The notes under the pieces were generated by a model. It saw nothing but the letters and a program-made list of their open reading frames with translations. It was not told the origin of the DNA and did no database searches. Below, piece by piece: positions 1 through 9,643 of a DNA stretch of 43,682 nucleotides. The stretch spans positions 1 to 43,682 of the forward strand of contig VXOH01000138.1 of the NCBI GenBank assembly GCA_009840135.1, given 5' to 3'. The stretch is from Chloroflexota bacterium (GTDB lineage: Bacteria; Chloroflexota; Dehalococcoidia; Lucifugimonadales; UBA3495). The position numbers were made by a program, and so were the translations under genes. Positions within the stretch are counted from its first letter, which is position 1, and each line of letters opens with the position of its first letter.

Positions 1-92
1 TCGCTCCTCCCTCTTTTTATTACTGCTGTTTGGGTGGGTTATTTGTTTAATAGTCAGCCCCCCCCCCCCCCGACTTTCTTGCCCGCGTAGCT

Positions 93-161
93 CACGGGGA
101 GCGTTCCAATTCAGGTGGTTTCCTGCCTGGAACCGGGGCAGACACGCAGGTCCGCCCCTAC
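93..161 (-). repeat. GTAGGGGC palindromic repeat family 2, long copy
   Basis: Reverse complement gtaggggcggacctgcgtgtctgccccggtt..aaaccacctgaattggaacgctccccgtg matches 43467-43534. Confidence 0.75.
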
Positions 162-390
162 GAATCCGGTCCTCCACCCCCCAATACGGAGCGCTACCCG
201 GACGAATGCAGCAGCCTTGGGGGCAGATGAGGGATGGTAAAATGTATGCGGATAGGCTTAATTGACAGCCGAAATCGGCATTTCCGGTTCGGCGAGTTGG
301 CCGGGATTTACTACCCGAGTGGATGCCTACATCTGCATGGAGTCACTGAGGGCGACCGGATATTACCTTCCGGCGCCGATTTGTTGACCG

Positions 391-2310
391 ATGAGTAACG
401 CTTCTGAAACCATCCAAAAACGTTCATCCTACAGGCTGCCCACGCACCGGGGGGAACGGATAAGACTGGCCCCTCATCAGATGTCGCCGGATCCGAAAGA
501 CAAGGATGCTGTGCGCAGGTGGTTGGAAGAACGCCCACGCCCTTGGGCAATAGACCTCTTCTGTGGAGCTGGTGGGTTGAGCTTGGGACTTGAGGAGGAG
601 GGATTCTCAGTGGTGGCTGCCGCGGATGCCGATCAGGTGGCAACAGAGACTCACGCGGCGAACATTCATGGACTCACTTGGACGGGCGACCTATCCGACC
701 CCAGTGAGTTCATTCGCCAGTTGGATGATTGGGGAATAGAGGAGGTGGATCTTCTTGCGGGCGGGCCTCCATGCCAGCCCTTCTCCACCGCTGGCATGTC
801 GAAGATTGGTGACCTTGTGAGGAGAGGGGACCGCTCTCCCCGTGACGAAAGGGCTGACCTTTGGCGCAGTTTCTTCGCCATCGTTGACCGTTTAAACCCA
901 AGAGCGATGCTCTTCGAAAATGTTCCGAACTTCGCCCAAGCCCAAGGTGGAGCGTTGTTGATCGCTTTGCTGGACGAACTGAAAGGTCGGGGATACGGAG
1001 CACATGTAGAGGTTTTGGAAGCATGGCGATACCGCGTTCCACAGCATCGGTCTCGGTTATTTGTGATTGGGATTGCGGAAGAAGGGAACTTTGAATGGCC
1101 CAAGCCGATAAAAGGGCGACCCACGGTAGGGCAGGTCATTGGGGATCTTCCAGTGGTGGAGGCGGGTGTCCGAGACGAAGTCCAAGGCTACAAAGGCCCT
1201 CCGGAATCGGTGCTTGGCAGGTTGCTCCGAAAGGGCCTAACCCACCCGGAATCCCAGCTTATTCGTGATCACGTGACGAGGTCAGTACGTCCTGACGATG
1301 CGGAAATCTATAAGCTGCTGAAGCCTGGTGGCACGTACATGGACGTACCGGAACACCTGCGAAGATACCGGTCTGATACTTTCAGCGACAAATACCTGAG
1401 GCTATCTTTCGAAGACCTTTCTAGGACCATTACTGCCCATATCGCCAAGGATGGCTACTGGTACATCCACCCGAGGGAAGACCGAACTCTGTCCATACGA
1501 GAGGCGGCAAGAATTCAGACGTTCCCAGATAGGTTCCGGTTTGCTGGTCAACCCTCCAACAGATACCGTCAGATCGGTAACGCCGTACCGCCACTGCTTG
1601 CCTCGGCGATTGCCTCGGCGGTAAAGGATGCCCTAGAAGACAGAATTCCAGTCGCTGGAACCACTGGGCGCCAGCCCAAGAGCGTCGGACACCTCCGAGA
1701 TAATCTCTCCAGATGGTTCGGGCAAAGCAAACGCGACTTCCCTTGGAGGCGTCTACGATTGAGCCCCTGGCAGATTCTGCTATTGGAAATGTGTCTACAC
1801 CGCACCAAAGCTGAGCAGGTGGCTCGGGTTGCGGACAAGCTCCTCAGCCTCGGTGAAACACCGGATTCGTTTCTGAGCAACTCAAGAGACCTGGCACCGG
1901 TGTTGTCGTCGCTTGGTCTCCACTGGCGCTCAGTGAACCTTGCCTCGGCTGCAGAGTTCGTCAGAGACCGGCTGGCTGGAGAGGTTCCAGACAATTGGCA
2001 AGAGCTCACGGCCATCCCAGGTGTGGGAGACTACATAGCCTCCGCCGTTCTGTGTTTCGCATTCGGGCGGCCCAGTGTGCTGATGGACACAAACACAGTG
2101 CGAATAGCACGCCGTCTGCTGGGAAGCTCCGACCAACCAAACTGGCAGCTCAGGCTGGCCCTGCACAAGTTGGCTGGGCCCAGGGGAGCGGATGTTGAAT
2201 GGAACCAGGCACTGCTGGACCTGGGTGCGTTGGTCTGCACGGCCCGCGCTCCCAAGTGCGGGGAATGCCCCATTCGAGCCTACTGCAAGACGGGAACGGA
2301 GATGAGCTAA
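391..2310 (+). CDS. C5-cytosine DNA methyltransferase fused to C-terminal HhH-GPD (MIG/MutY-like) DNA glycosylase
   Basis: MTase motifs FCGAGGLSLGL (I), GGPPCQPFS (IV), ENV (VI), QHRSRLFVIG (VIII), RQIGNAVPPLLA (X). C-terminal FPWRRLRLSPWQILLLEMCLHRT, HhH IPGVGDYIASAV, Asp in VLMDTNTVRIARR, and FeS loop C-x6-C-x2-C-x5-C (CTARAPKCGECPIRAYC). Alternative start at 481. Confidence 0.95.
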   Translation: MSNASETIQKRSSYRLPTHRGERIRLAPHQMSPDPKDKDAVRRWLEERPRPWAIDLFCGAGGLSLGLEEEGFSVVAAADADQVATETHAANIHGLTWTGDLSDPSEFIRQLDDWGIEEVDLLAGGPPCQPFSTAGMSKIGDLVRRGDRSPRDERADLWRSFFAIVDRLNPRAMLFENVPNFAQAQGGALLIALLDELKGRGYGAHVEVLEAWRYRVPQHRSRLFVIGIAEEGNFEWPKPIKGRPTVGQVIGDLPVVEAGVRDEVQGYKGPPESVLGRLLRKGLTHPESQLIRDHVTRSVRPDDAEIYKLLKPGGTYMDVPEHLRRYRSDTFSDKYLRLSFEDLSRTITAHIAKDGYWYIHPREDRTLSIREAARIQTFPDRFRFAGQPSNRYRQIGNAVPPLLASAIASAVKDALEDRIPVAGTTGRQPKSVGHLRDNLSRWFGQSKRDFPWRRLRLSPWQILLLEMCLHRTKAEQVARVADKLLSLGETPDSFLSNSRDLAPVLSSLGLHWRSVNLASAAEFVRDRLAGEVPDNWQELTAIPGVGDYIASAVLCFAFGRPSVLMDTNTVRIARRLLGSSDQPNWQLRLALHKLAGPRGADVEWNQALLDLGALVCTARAPKCGECPIRAYCKTGTEMS

Positions 2311-3779
2311 TGCAGGTCGTTGAAATCCCACCCAAGCCATCTCCACTCATCGAGAGCATTCGTGCAATCGGGTATTCGTTGAGCACCGCTCTCGCTGACC
2401 TCGTGGACAATTGCATTGTGGCACGGGCGGAGACCATCCAGATACTCGCCAGCCAGGAAACACCCGACTTGAAGATTGGCATACTGGATGACGGAATTGG
2501 AATGACCGAAGCGGAACTCTTGGAGGCCATGCGATTGGGAAGCCGCAGCCCGCTGGAGGAGAGGCCAGAGTCCGACCTCGGCCGCTTTGGTCTCGGCCTG
2601 AAGACGGCCTCATTCTCCCAATGTCGGGTGCTCACAGTTGTGAGCCGGACCAACGGAGCGACCGCGACTGCTCGTTGGAACCTGGACCACATCGCGGAGT
2701 CTGGAAAGTGGCAAGTCCAGATCCTTGACGATACGACATCAATCCCCTGGATGGAACATCTCGGTTCGAGTGGGACACTCGTGGTCTGGGAGCAACTCGG
2801 TCTCGGCACGGACAGCCAAGATTCGAGTCGGCATGTGGCCGACTTTGTCCGTCAGTTGGATGAGGCTCGGTCCCACCTGGAGTTGGTATTCCACCGTTTC
2901 CTCTCCGGTGAACCCGGACGCCGCAGGGTCCGGATAGAGATGAACAATCGGCCCCTGGAACCCTTCGATCCGTTTAATTCCAGACATCCGGCGACCATCG
3001 CAGGTCCTGAAGAACTGATTCGAGTCGCAAATGAGGACGTTCTTGTGAAGGCCTTTACCCTTCCGCACCACAGCAGAGTCACGCCTGCGGAATGGGAACG
3101 CTACGCAGGACCGGAGGGCTATCTCAGGAACCAAGGTTTTTACGTCTACAGGGAACGGCGCTTGATCATCCACGGCACCTGGTTTGGATTGGCGCGTCAA
3201 GCTGAGCTCACGAAGTTGGCGCGCGTCCGCATAGATATGCCGAACTCCCTCGATGGGGCCTGGAAGATTGATGTGAAGAAAGCATCTGCACAGTTGCCAC
3301 CGCCGGTTCGAGATCGGCTGCGTCGCATCATCGAACCGCTGGGAGCGGCGTCGAAGAGGGTGTACAGGACAAGAGGACGAAAGCTCATCGAGGAGAATCG
3401 CATTCCGGTTTGGAGCAGGATTCAAAATAAAAACCAGATCTCCTATCGAATCAACGATGAGCACCCCATGGTCCTCAACCTACTTTCCAGATTGCCCCCC
3501 GAGGCAAGAGGCGACCTCCTGAGGGTGATCGAAGTCGCGGGGGCTTCGCTACCCATGGATGCGTTGTTCGCCGACCTGGGCGGCGACACCGCCTCGTTGG
3601 TCGGCGCTGCAACCTCGGAACAGGCGCTGCGATATGCGGCCGTGACAACGTTCGCCCATCTCAACAAGACGGTGAAGTCAGTGGAGGATGTGCTCACCAT
3701 GATGAGAGTTGCGGAGCCCTTCCGCTCGAATTGGGAGCGCACGGAGCAGATTCTCAGTGAGGACCGTAATGGCAAGTGA
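2310..3779 (+). CDS. GHKL (MORC/MutL-like) ATPase of restriction-like defence system
   Basis: N-box-like ALADLVDNCIVARA, GILDDGIGM, GRFGLGLKTASFS. ATG at 2310 overlaps the TAA of the upstream gene (TAATG). ORF track start at 2199 is too long. Confidence 0.9.
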   Translation: MQVVEIPPKPSPLIESIRAIGYSLSTALADLVDNCIVARAETIQILASQETPDLKIGILDDGIGMTEAELLEAMRLGSRSPLEERPESDLGRFGLGLKTASFSQCRVLTVVSRTNGATATARWNLDHIAESGKWQVQILDDTTSIPWMEHLGSSGTLVVWEQLGLGTDSQDSSRHVADFVRQLDEARSHLELVFHRFLSGEPGRRRVRIEMNNRPLEPFDPFNSRHPATIAGPEELIRVANEDVLVKAFTLPHHSRVTPAEWERYAGPEGYLRNQGFYVYRERRLIIHGTWFGLARQAELTKLARVRIDMPNSLDGAWKIDVKKASAQLPPPVRDRLRRIIEPLGAASKRVYRTRGRKLIEENRIPVWSRIQNKNQISYRINDEHPMVLNLLSRLPPEARGDLLRVIEVAGASLPMDALFADLGGDTASLVGAATSEQALRYAAVTTFAHLNKTVKSVEDVLTMMRVAEPFRSNWERTEQILSEDRNGK

Positions 3780-6504
3780 CAGCATGAATGACCCACTATC
3801 AGACCTCGAGAGCATGGTATCCGCCGCTCTCGCCAATCAGCAGGAGCCCACTGCCGAGAGCATCCGCGAGCTCATTGGGAATCTCCGCCAGTTGCCCATG
3901 TTCGAAAGCATCTCCGGCGATGACGCGGAAAGGCTTGCGAAGCGTCTCGAAGAACGTGTCAGCATCACCCAAAACCTCGGCTCCATTTTGATCGAACGTG
4001 ACCACACGCCTTGGCTGGACGCTGCCAGGGCGCGAATAGACCCGTACTACTGGAGTCGCTATCGCCGGCACCTCATCAGGGATGGCCTTCCCACAGCGGC
4101 AATCAACGCTTTGGATGACGTCACGGATCGCGTGCTCGGACTGATGCAGGACCCCCTCAGGGATGGCCCTTGGGATAGACGTGGGATGGTTGTTGGGCAT
4201 GTGCAGTCGGGAAAGACGGCCAACTACACCGGGCTCATCTGCAAGGCCGCAGATGCAGGGTATAAGCTGATCGTCGTCATCGCGGGTGTCCACAACAATC
4301 TGCGAAGCCAGACGCAGCGACGCATCGATGAGGGATTCGTCGGCAGAGACAGCGCGCGTTTGTTGAGCAGGCAGGATGACATGTACGTGGGAGTTGGTCG
4401 ATTCGATCACACGAGGCGCCCTGTCACATTCACCAACACGATACGGGATTTCAATAAAGCGACGGCGACAGGTGTCGGAATACCGCTCCAGAACCTGACC
4501 GAGCCTGCGGTGTTCGTGATCAAGAAGAACAGCAGCACTTTGAAGAATATGCTCGAGTGGCTAAGGGAGCACAGTGCACGGGGAGGCGGTGAGAGCATTG
4601 ATGAACCCATGTTACTCATCGACGACGAGGCTGACAACGCTTCCATCAACATCCGACATGGGGCGGGCGAAGTCTCGAGAATCAACGGACAGATTCGTGA
4701 CCTCCTCCGCATGTTCGACAGAAGTTGCTATGTGGGGTACACAGCCACACCCTTCGCCAACATCTTCATCGACCCTGACACCGACGATCAAATGCGCGGC
4801 GAGGACCTGTTCCCCCGCAGCTTCATCGTGAGTCTTGATCCTCCATCGAATTACTTCGGAGCCACTACAGTCTTTCTTGACGCCGGAGAACAGTACATCC
4901 GCAACATCGAGGACAACGAGGATTACCTTCCCATCAGACATCAGATTGGCATCACTCTCTCCTCCATACCCCCATCTCTCGCCGAATCCGTCAGAGCCTT
5001 CATTTTGGGCCGAGCAATTCGGCTCGCCAGAGGACACGAAGGGCAGCACTGTTCAATGCTGGTGAACGCATCGCGCTTCACGAACGTACAGCGCCAGCTG
5101 CGAAATGAGATTCACGGCTTGCTGGATGGTATACAACGCTCCATCAGGGTGAACGGAGCGTTGCCGCCTGAAACAGCGCTTCTTGACCCGGAGATCGATG
5201 CACTTTACGCGGTTTGGGAACGCGAGTTTGGCGACACGGAATTCGAGTGGGCCCAGGTGCAGAGTCGCCTACTTGAAGCTGCCTCTCCCATCAGGGTGGT
5301 CGAGGTGAACAGCCAGTCCCCCGGCACCCTGGACTACACCGGAAATCGGCAGGACGGTCTGAATGTTATAGCGGTTGGCGGCTTTTCGCTGTCACGTGGG
5401 CTGACGCTCGAGGGACTCATGGTCAGTTACTTCCTCCGCAACTCGATGATGTATGACACCTTGATGCAGATGGGGCGGTGGTTCGGATACCGGCCCGATT
5501 ACCAGGACCTGTGCCGCATATGGATGCCGGAAGCGGCGCAGGGTTGGTATGAGCACATAGCGGAGTCCATAGAGGAGTTGCGGAGTGAGCTGAGGAGCAT
5601 GGAGGCGTCCAATGCGACGCCTGAGGAATTCGGTCTGAAGGTCAGGAGGCATCCAGATTCCCTGATCGTTACGGCACGCAATAAGATGGGATCCGGGTCT
5701 TCAATAGTGGTGAGCATCGGTCTCTCATTCAGCCTGATCGAAACGCATACTCTACGAAGAGACGACGAGAGCTTGCGGACCAATCGGAATGCCGCGCGTA
5801 GGCTCGCCAGTCGGCTTGGGCAGGTTGGATTCCCAATTGACGCTGCCGAGAGAGTGGAGTTTGGATTCCTCCTTAGGGGCGTTCCGGTGGCACCCATCCT
5901 GGACTTCCTCACTGAATTTCAAAATCACCCCGGCTCGCTGAAGACCGACGGGGGACCCGTCAGACGATACATAGAGGAACGTCAAGGCGACGAGCTTGCG
6001 GAATGGGACGTCCTATTCGCGGCTGTGGGAGAGCGTGAGGGCAATATAACTGACGACTCGCTCGGAAGGGAAATCAACTGCCAGCGAAGGACTGCCCGAA
6101 AGAGCGGCGATGCAAGTACACTTCTGGTCAGTAGCCGGCAGAGGGTATCGACCAGAGGGATTGAGAGAACGGGCCTCACCAGTGAGCAAAGATCATCAGC
6201 GGAGGAGGCCTACAGGGATGAGTTGGAGAAGACTGGCAGATTAACGGAGGGCGGTAGAGTCCAGTACCCAGACTGGGCATACAGAAGAAAGAGGACCAAG
6301 CCCCTCCTGATGATACATCTGATTGATGTTCAGCCCAATGGATCGGACGAACCCCCGAATCACCCGGTGGCTGCATGGGGCATTAGCTTCCCCGGCACAC
6401 AACGGGAGGAGCGCCGGGTGGAATACTTGGTTAACACCACATGGCTCCGAGAGAACTTCGCCGATGATGTCGACGAGGATGAGATGGAAGGCGATGATGG
6501 GTAG
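3769..6504 (+). CDS. Z1-domain helicase/ATPase (endonuclease-associated)
   Basis: Walker A GHVQSGKTANYTGL, DEAD-like LLIDDEADNASIN, YVGYTATPFANIFIDP, characteristic of the Z1 family. ATG 3769 overlaps the upstream stop codon. Confidence 0.9.
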   Translation: MASDSMNDPLSDLESMVSAALANQQEPTAESIRELIGNLRQLPMFESISGDDAERLAKRLEERVSITQNLGSILIERDHTPWLDAARARIDPYYWSRYRRHLIRDGLPTAAINALDDVTDRVLGLMQDPLRDGPWDRRGMVVGHVQSGKTANYTGLICKAADAGYKLIVVIAGVHNNLRSQTQRRIDEGFVGRDSARLLSRQDDMYVGVGRFDHTRRPVTFTNTIRDFNKATATGVGIPLQNLTEPAVFVIKKNSSTLKNMLEWLREHSARGGGESIDEPMLLIDDEADNASINIRHGAGEVSRINGQIRDLLRMFDRSCYVGYTATPFANIFIDPDTDDQMRGEDLFPRSFIVSLDPPSNYFGATTVFLDAGEQYIRNIEDNEDYLPIRHQIGITLSSIPPSLAESVRAFILGRAIRLARGHEGQHCSMLVNASRFTNVQRQLRNEIHGLLDGIQRSIRVNGALPPETALLDPEIDALYAVWEREFGDTEFEWAQVQSRLLEAASPIRVVEVNSQSPGTLDYTGNRQDGLNVIAVGGFSLSRGLTLEGLMVSYFLRNSMMYDTLMQMGRWFGYRPDYQDLCRIWMPEAAQGWYEHIAESIEELRSELRSMEASNATPEEFGLKVRRHPDSLIVTARNKMGSGSSIVVSIGLSFSLIETHTLRRDDESLRTNRNAARRLASRLGQVGFPIDAAERVEFGFLLRGVPVAPILDFLTEFQNHPGSLKTDGGPVRRYIEERQGDELAEWDVLFAAVGEREGNITDDSLGREINCQRRTARKSGDASTLLVSSRQRVSTRGIERTGLTSEQRSSAEEAYRDELEKTGRLTEGGRVQYPDWAYRRKRTKPLLMIHLIDVQPNGSDEPPNHPVAAWGISFPGTQREERRVEYLVNTTWLRENFADDVDEDEMEGDDG

Positions 6505-7486
6505 GGACCCTTGGGAGGAGATTGACACGCCCAGCATTGCCGACTCAGTTGCGGCTCGTCGTGTCGATGCGAACCTGCCTTGGAATTTCTTCTGGGCTAG
6601 GGGTGTGGACGGAAGAGTTCTACTCACATTGCGCCATGCCACCGACTCGGCACCAACCGCTCGGCTGCCGAGGCTGCGCGACATTGAAGTGACCCTTTCG
6701 CCCCCCGATGAGGCGGACACGCAACTCCTCGCTTTCAAATTGCTTGACTCGAACCAACGGGACATCTTTCGGACGCTATGTGAGGACATCATCTCCGCTG
6801 CATCGCAGGCCAGGTCGGAGGTTGGAGCAGTGTCCGCTGCGCTGATGAGGACATGGCGATGGCACCATCTGCTAAGAGGCGGTCGTGGCACCCTTCTTTC
6901 CCCTGAGGAACAGATGGGACTGCTCGGAGAGCTGTTCGTGTTGGAGCGTCTGCTACTGCCCAGAATGGATGCCACATCTGCGTTGACGGCATGGCGCGGG
7001 CCGCTGGGCGCCCCCAAAGACTTTGAGATCGCGAGAATAGCAATTGAGGCAAAGACGCGTCGCGGGGGCGCCATCCCGTCTCTCTCAATAACATCAGAGA
7101 GCCAACTGGACGAGGGCGGCGTGGACTCACTATTTCTGCATGTTGTGGAGTTGGATGAGGCTCCGATGGATGGCACCCAAGGTATCACCCTCAACGACGT
7201 GGCTGAGCGGATTCGCCATCACATCCTCTCGCTAGACCCTGGGTCAACCGCTATTTTTGAGGCGCGGCTCTCGGCGGCGGGCTACAGGATGGAGGACGAC
7301 TACTCCAGCCACCACTGGCTGGAGGGGGCGGTCCGGATCTATCTGGTGTCCGGCAGTTTTCCCCGCATCACCTCGGGTGAGATGCGCCCCGGAGTCTCAA
7401 ATGTACGTTACTCAGTCTCGCTGGCCGACTGCGAACCCTTCGCGACCTCGGTGAGCGTTCTGGAAAACGCCCTTGCAGGAGGATAG
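6494..7486 (+). CDS. PD-(D/E)XK motif protein (DUF4420-like)
   Basis: Position between Z1 and AIPR genes; KDFEIARIAIEAKTRRG fits a D...ExK nuclease core. Start 6494/6497 overlaps the Z1 stop. Confidence 0.82.
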   Translation: MMGRDPWEEIDTPSIADSVAARRVDANLPWNFFWARGVDGRVLLTLRHATDSAPTARLPRLRDIEVTLSPPDEADTQLLAFKLLDSNQRDIFRTLCEDIISAASQARSEVGAVSAALMRTWRWHHLLRGGRGTLLSPEEQMGLLGELFVLERLLLPRMDATSALTAWRGPLGAPKDFEIARIAIEAKTRRGGAIPSLSITSESQLDEGGVDSLFLHVVELDEAPMDGTQGITLNDVAERIRHHILSLDPGSTAIFEARLSAAGYRMEDDYSSHHWLEGAVRIYLVSGSFPRITSGEMRPGVSNVRYSVSLADCEPFATSVSVLENALAGG

Positions 7487-7492
7487 GCGCCG

Positions 7493-9565
7493 ATGGCGAT
7501 TGACATTGCCGAGTACCATGAGGAACTTTTTCAGGAGGTCCACAGCCGCGCAGATGCCGAGGGCAGGTTTGTGGAGGACGCCTTCTTCGACGTGCTCACG
7601 GAATCGCTGATTGATGCCGGTGAGATTGAGACAGCGGACCGGGTTCACTACGTCTCCCCCCGGGGAGTTCGAGTTGACGGCTATGGGGGAGACCCCATCA
7701 CCTCCGACTCTGTACTCAGCCTGATCATCACCGACTTCAGCCAGTCAGAGGAGGTCGTAACGCTGACGGCAACCAACATGAATGCGACCTTCAATCGGTT
7801 GTCCAACTTTCTCGGCCGGTCACTGGACGACGCTTATAGGAACAGCATGGAGGAGTCCGCACCCGTATTCGGTCTAGCCGACCTCATTGCGGCACGGTGG
7901 CCCTCAATATCGAAGGTGAGGCTGTTCCTAGTCACCAACAGAATACTCAGCTCTAGAGTGGACGGCAGAGAGGCCGGTCAGCTTGAGGGGGTCCCCATCA
8001 CGTACAGCGTGTGGGATCTGGGGCGCCTACACCGCTTCATAACGTCTGGGCATGAGCGCGAGGACTACCTGGTCAATCTGCATGAGTTCGGTGCGCCCCT
8101 ACCAGTTCTGCCGGCACACTTGCAGCAGGCCGACTATGAGTCATACCTAGCCGTCTTCCCCGGCCGCCAACTGGCATTGATATATGACCGCTGGGGCGCC
8201 CGTCTCTTGGAGCAGAATGTCCGCGTCTTCCTACAAGCACGTGGAAACGTCAATCGGGGCCTGAGGAACACCATTGCGAACAACCCGGAGATGTTCTTCG
8301 CGTACAACAATGGAATCACGGCCACTGCGGAGAGTATCGAAACAGTTGAGTCTAACAATGGTCTGCTCCTAACGGGCATACGCAACTTCCAGATCGTCAA
8401 CGGCGGACAGACCACGGCGTCCATTCATGCGGCACTGAGAAACAAAGAGGTGGATCTGGATAATGTCTTCGTCCAGATGAAGCTCTCCATCGTGAACTCC
8501 GACAGAGCAATGGAGGTTGTCCCGAAGATTTCGGAGTACGCCAACACACAGAACCGTGTGAGTGCGGCTGACTTCTTCTCGAATCACCCGTTCCACATCA
8601 GGATCGAGGAGTTCTCAAGGAGGCTCTACGCTCCTTCGAAGGATGGGACATTCCGTCAGTCAAAATGGTTTTACGAGCGGGCACGTGGCCAGTATCAGGA
8701 TGCCAGGGGCCGCTTGACCCAGGCGGAACGAAGGAGATTCGACCTGGAATACCCGAAACCTCAGATGTTCACCAAGACGGATCTCGCCAAATTCCTGAAT
8801 GTGTGGCGTGACAAACCGGATGTCGTGAGCAAGGGAGCTCAGAAGAACTTCGCCGACTTCGCCTCGTTCGTCGGGGGAGAGTGGAACAGACACCCCAACG
8901 ATTTCAACGAGATGTACTACCGAGAGGCTGTCGCCAAGGCAATTGTGTTCAGGTCGGTCGAGCGCCTTGTTAGCGAGCAGCCGTGGTACCAGGGCGGTTA
9001 TCGTGCAAATGTCGTGGCCTACGCCATATCCAAACTCGCCCATGATGTGGCTCAGCGCGGCGGTTCAATCAACTTCGAAAAGGTCTGGCGAGCACAGGGA
9101 ATATCGCCTGGACTTCGGGACACGTTGATGGTGAGTGCCAAGGCGGTCCATGATGTGATAGTCGATCCGCCGCATGGAATGCGGAATGTGACCGAGTGGG
9201 GGAAGCAGCAGGCCTGCTGGCATCGAGTGATGGGGCTTCACATATCATGGCCCGATGCCCTGGAAACCGAACTGGTCAGTTCATCGGAGCGGGACGAGGT
9301 GAAAAGGGCTGCCGTCAAGGATCAACAGATGTTGAACGGTATAGAGGCTCAGATGGTGGTGGTCCAAGCTGGGTCCGCTCTTTGGAGTGACGTCAAGGTA
9401 TGGGGAATGTCCAAGGGTCTACTATCGCCGGATGATCAGGGGATACTGGAAGTCGCGATCTCGATGCCAGATAAGGTTCCCTCCGAGAAACAAAGCGTCA
9501 GAACGATTGAGATACTGCAACGTCTCCGTGAGGAGGGGTGTCAGTTGGGGTTAGAAGTCGTGTGA
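7493..9565 (+). CDS. AIPR (abortive infection phage resistance) family protein
   Basis: NVRVFLQARGNVNRGLRNTI..PEMFFAYNNGITATAESI...FQIVNGGQTTASI is the AIPR signature; 6 bp after the preceding stop. Confidence 0.92.
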   Translation: MAIDIAEYHEELFQEVHSRADAEGRFVEDAFFDVLTESLIDAGEIETADRVHYVSPRGVRVDGYGGDPITSDSVLSLIITDFSQSEEVVTLTATNMNATFNRLSNFLGRSLDDAYRNSMEESAPVFGLADLIAARWPSISKVRLFLVTNRILSSRVDGREAGQLEGVPITYSVWDLGRLHRFITSGHEREDYLVNLHEFGAPLPVLPAHLQQADYESYLAVFPGRQLALIYDRWGARLLEQNVRVFLQARGNVNRGLRNTIANNPEMFFAYNNGITATAESIETVESNNGLLLTGIRNFQIVNGGQTTASIHAALRNKEVDLDNVFVQMKLSIVNSDRAMEVVPKISEYANTQNRVSAADFFSNHPFHIRIEEFSRRLYAPSKDGTFRQSKWFYERARGQYQDARGRLTQAERRRFDLEYPKPQMFTKTDLAKFLNVWRDKPDVVSKGAQKNFADFASFVGGEWNRHPNDFNEMYYREAVAKAIVFRSVERLVSEQPWYQGGYRANVVAYAISKLAHDVAQRGGSINFEKVWRAQGISPGLRDTLMVSAKAVHDVIVDPPHGMRNVTEWGKQQACWHRVMGLHISWPDALETELVSSSERDEVKRAAVKDQQMLNGIEAQMVVVQAGSALWSDVKVWGMSKGLLSPDDQGILEVAISMPDKVPSEKQSVRTIEILQRLREEGCQLGLEVV

Positions 9566-9643
9566 TAGCGGAATTCATGACCAGCTACGGAATTGAACCC
9601 AGAAAGGGGAGAAGGGTGTCCAATAGTGGAAGTAGGATTTCTT

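Noticed and set aside
311-2346. Several antisense ORFs (e.g. 311-643, 666-1139, 1569-2015, 1930-2346 on minus)
   Set aside because: They lie opposite the well-supported MTase-glycosylase gene; high GC produces long antisense frames, and none shows a recognisable motif.
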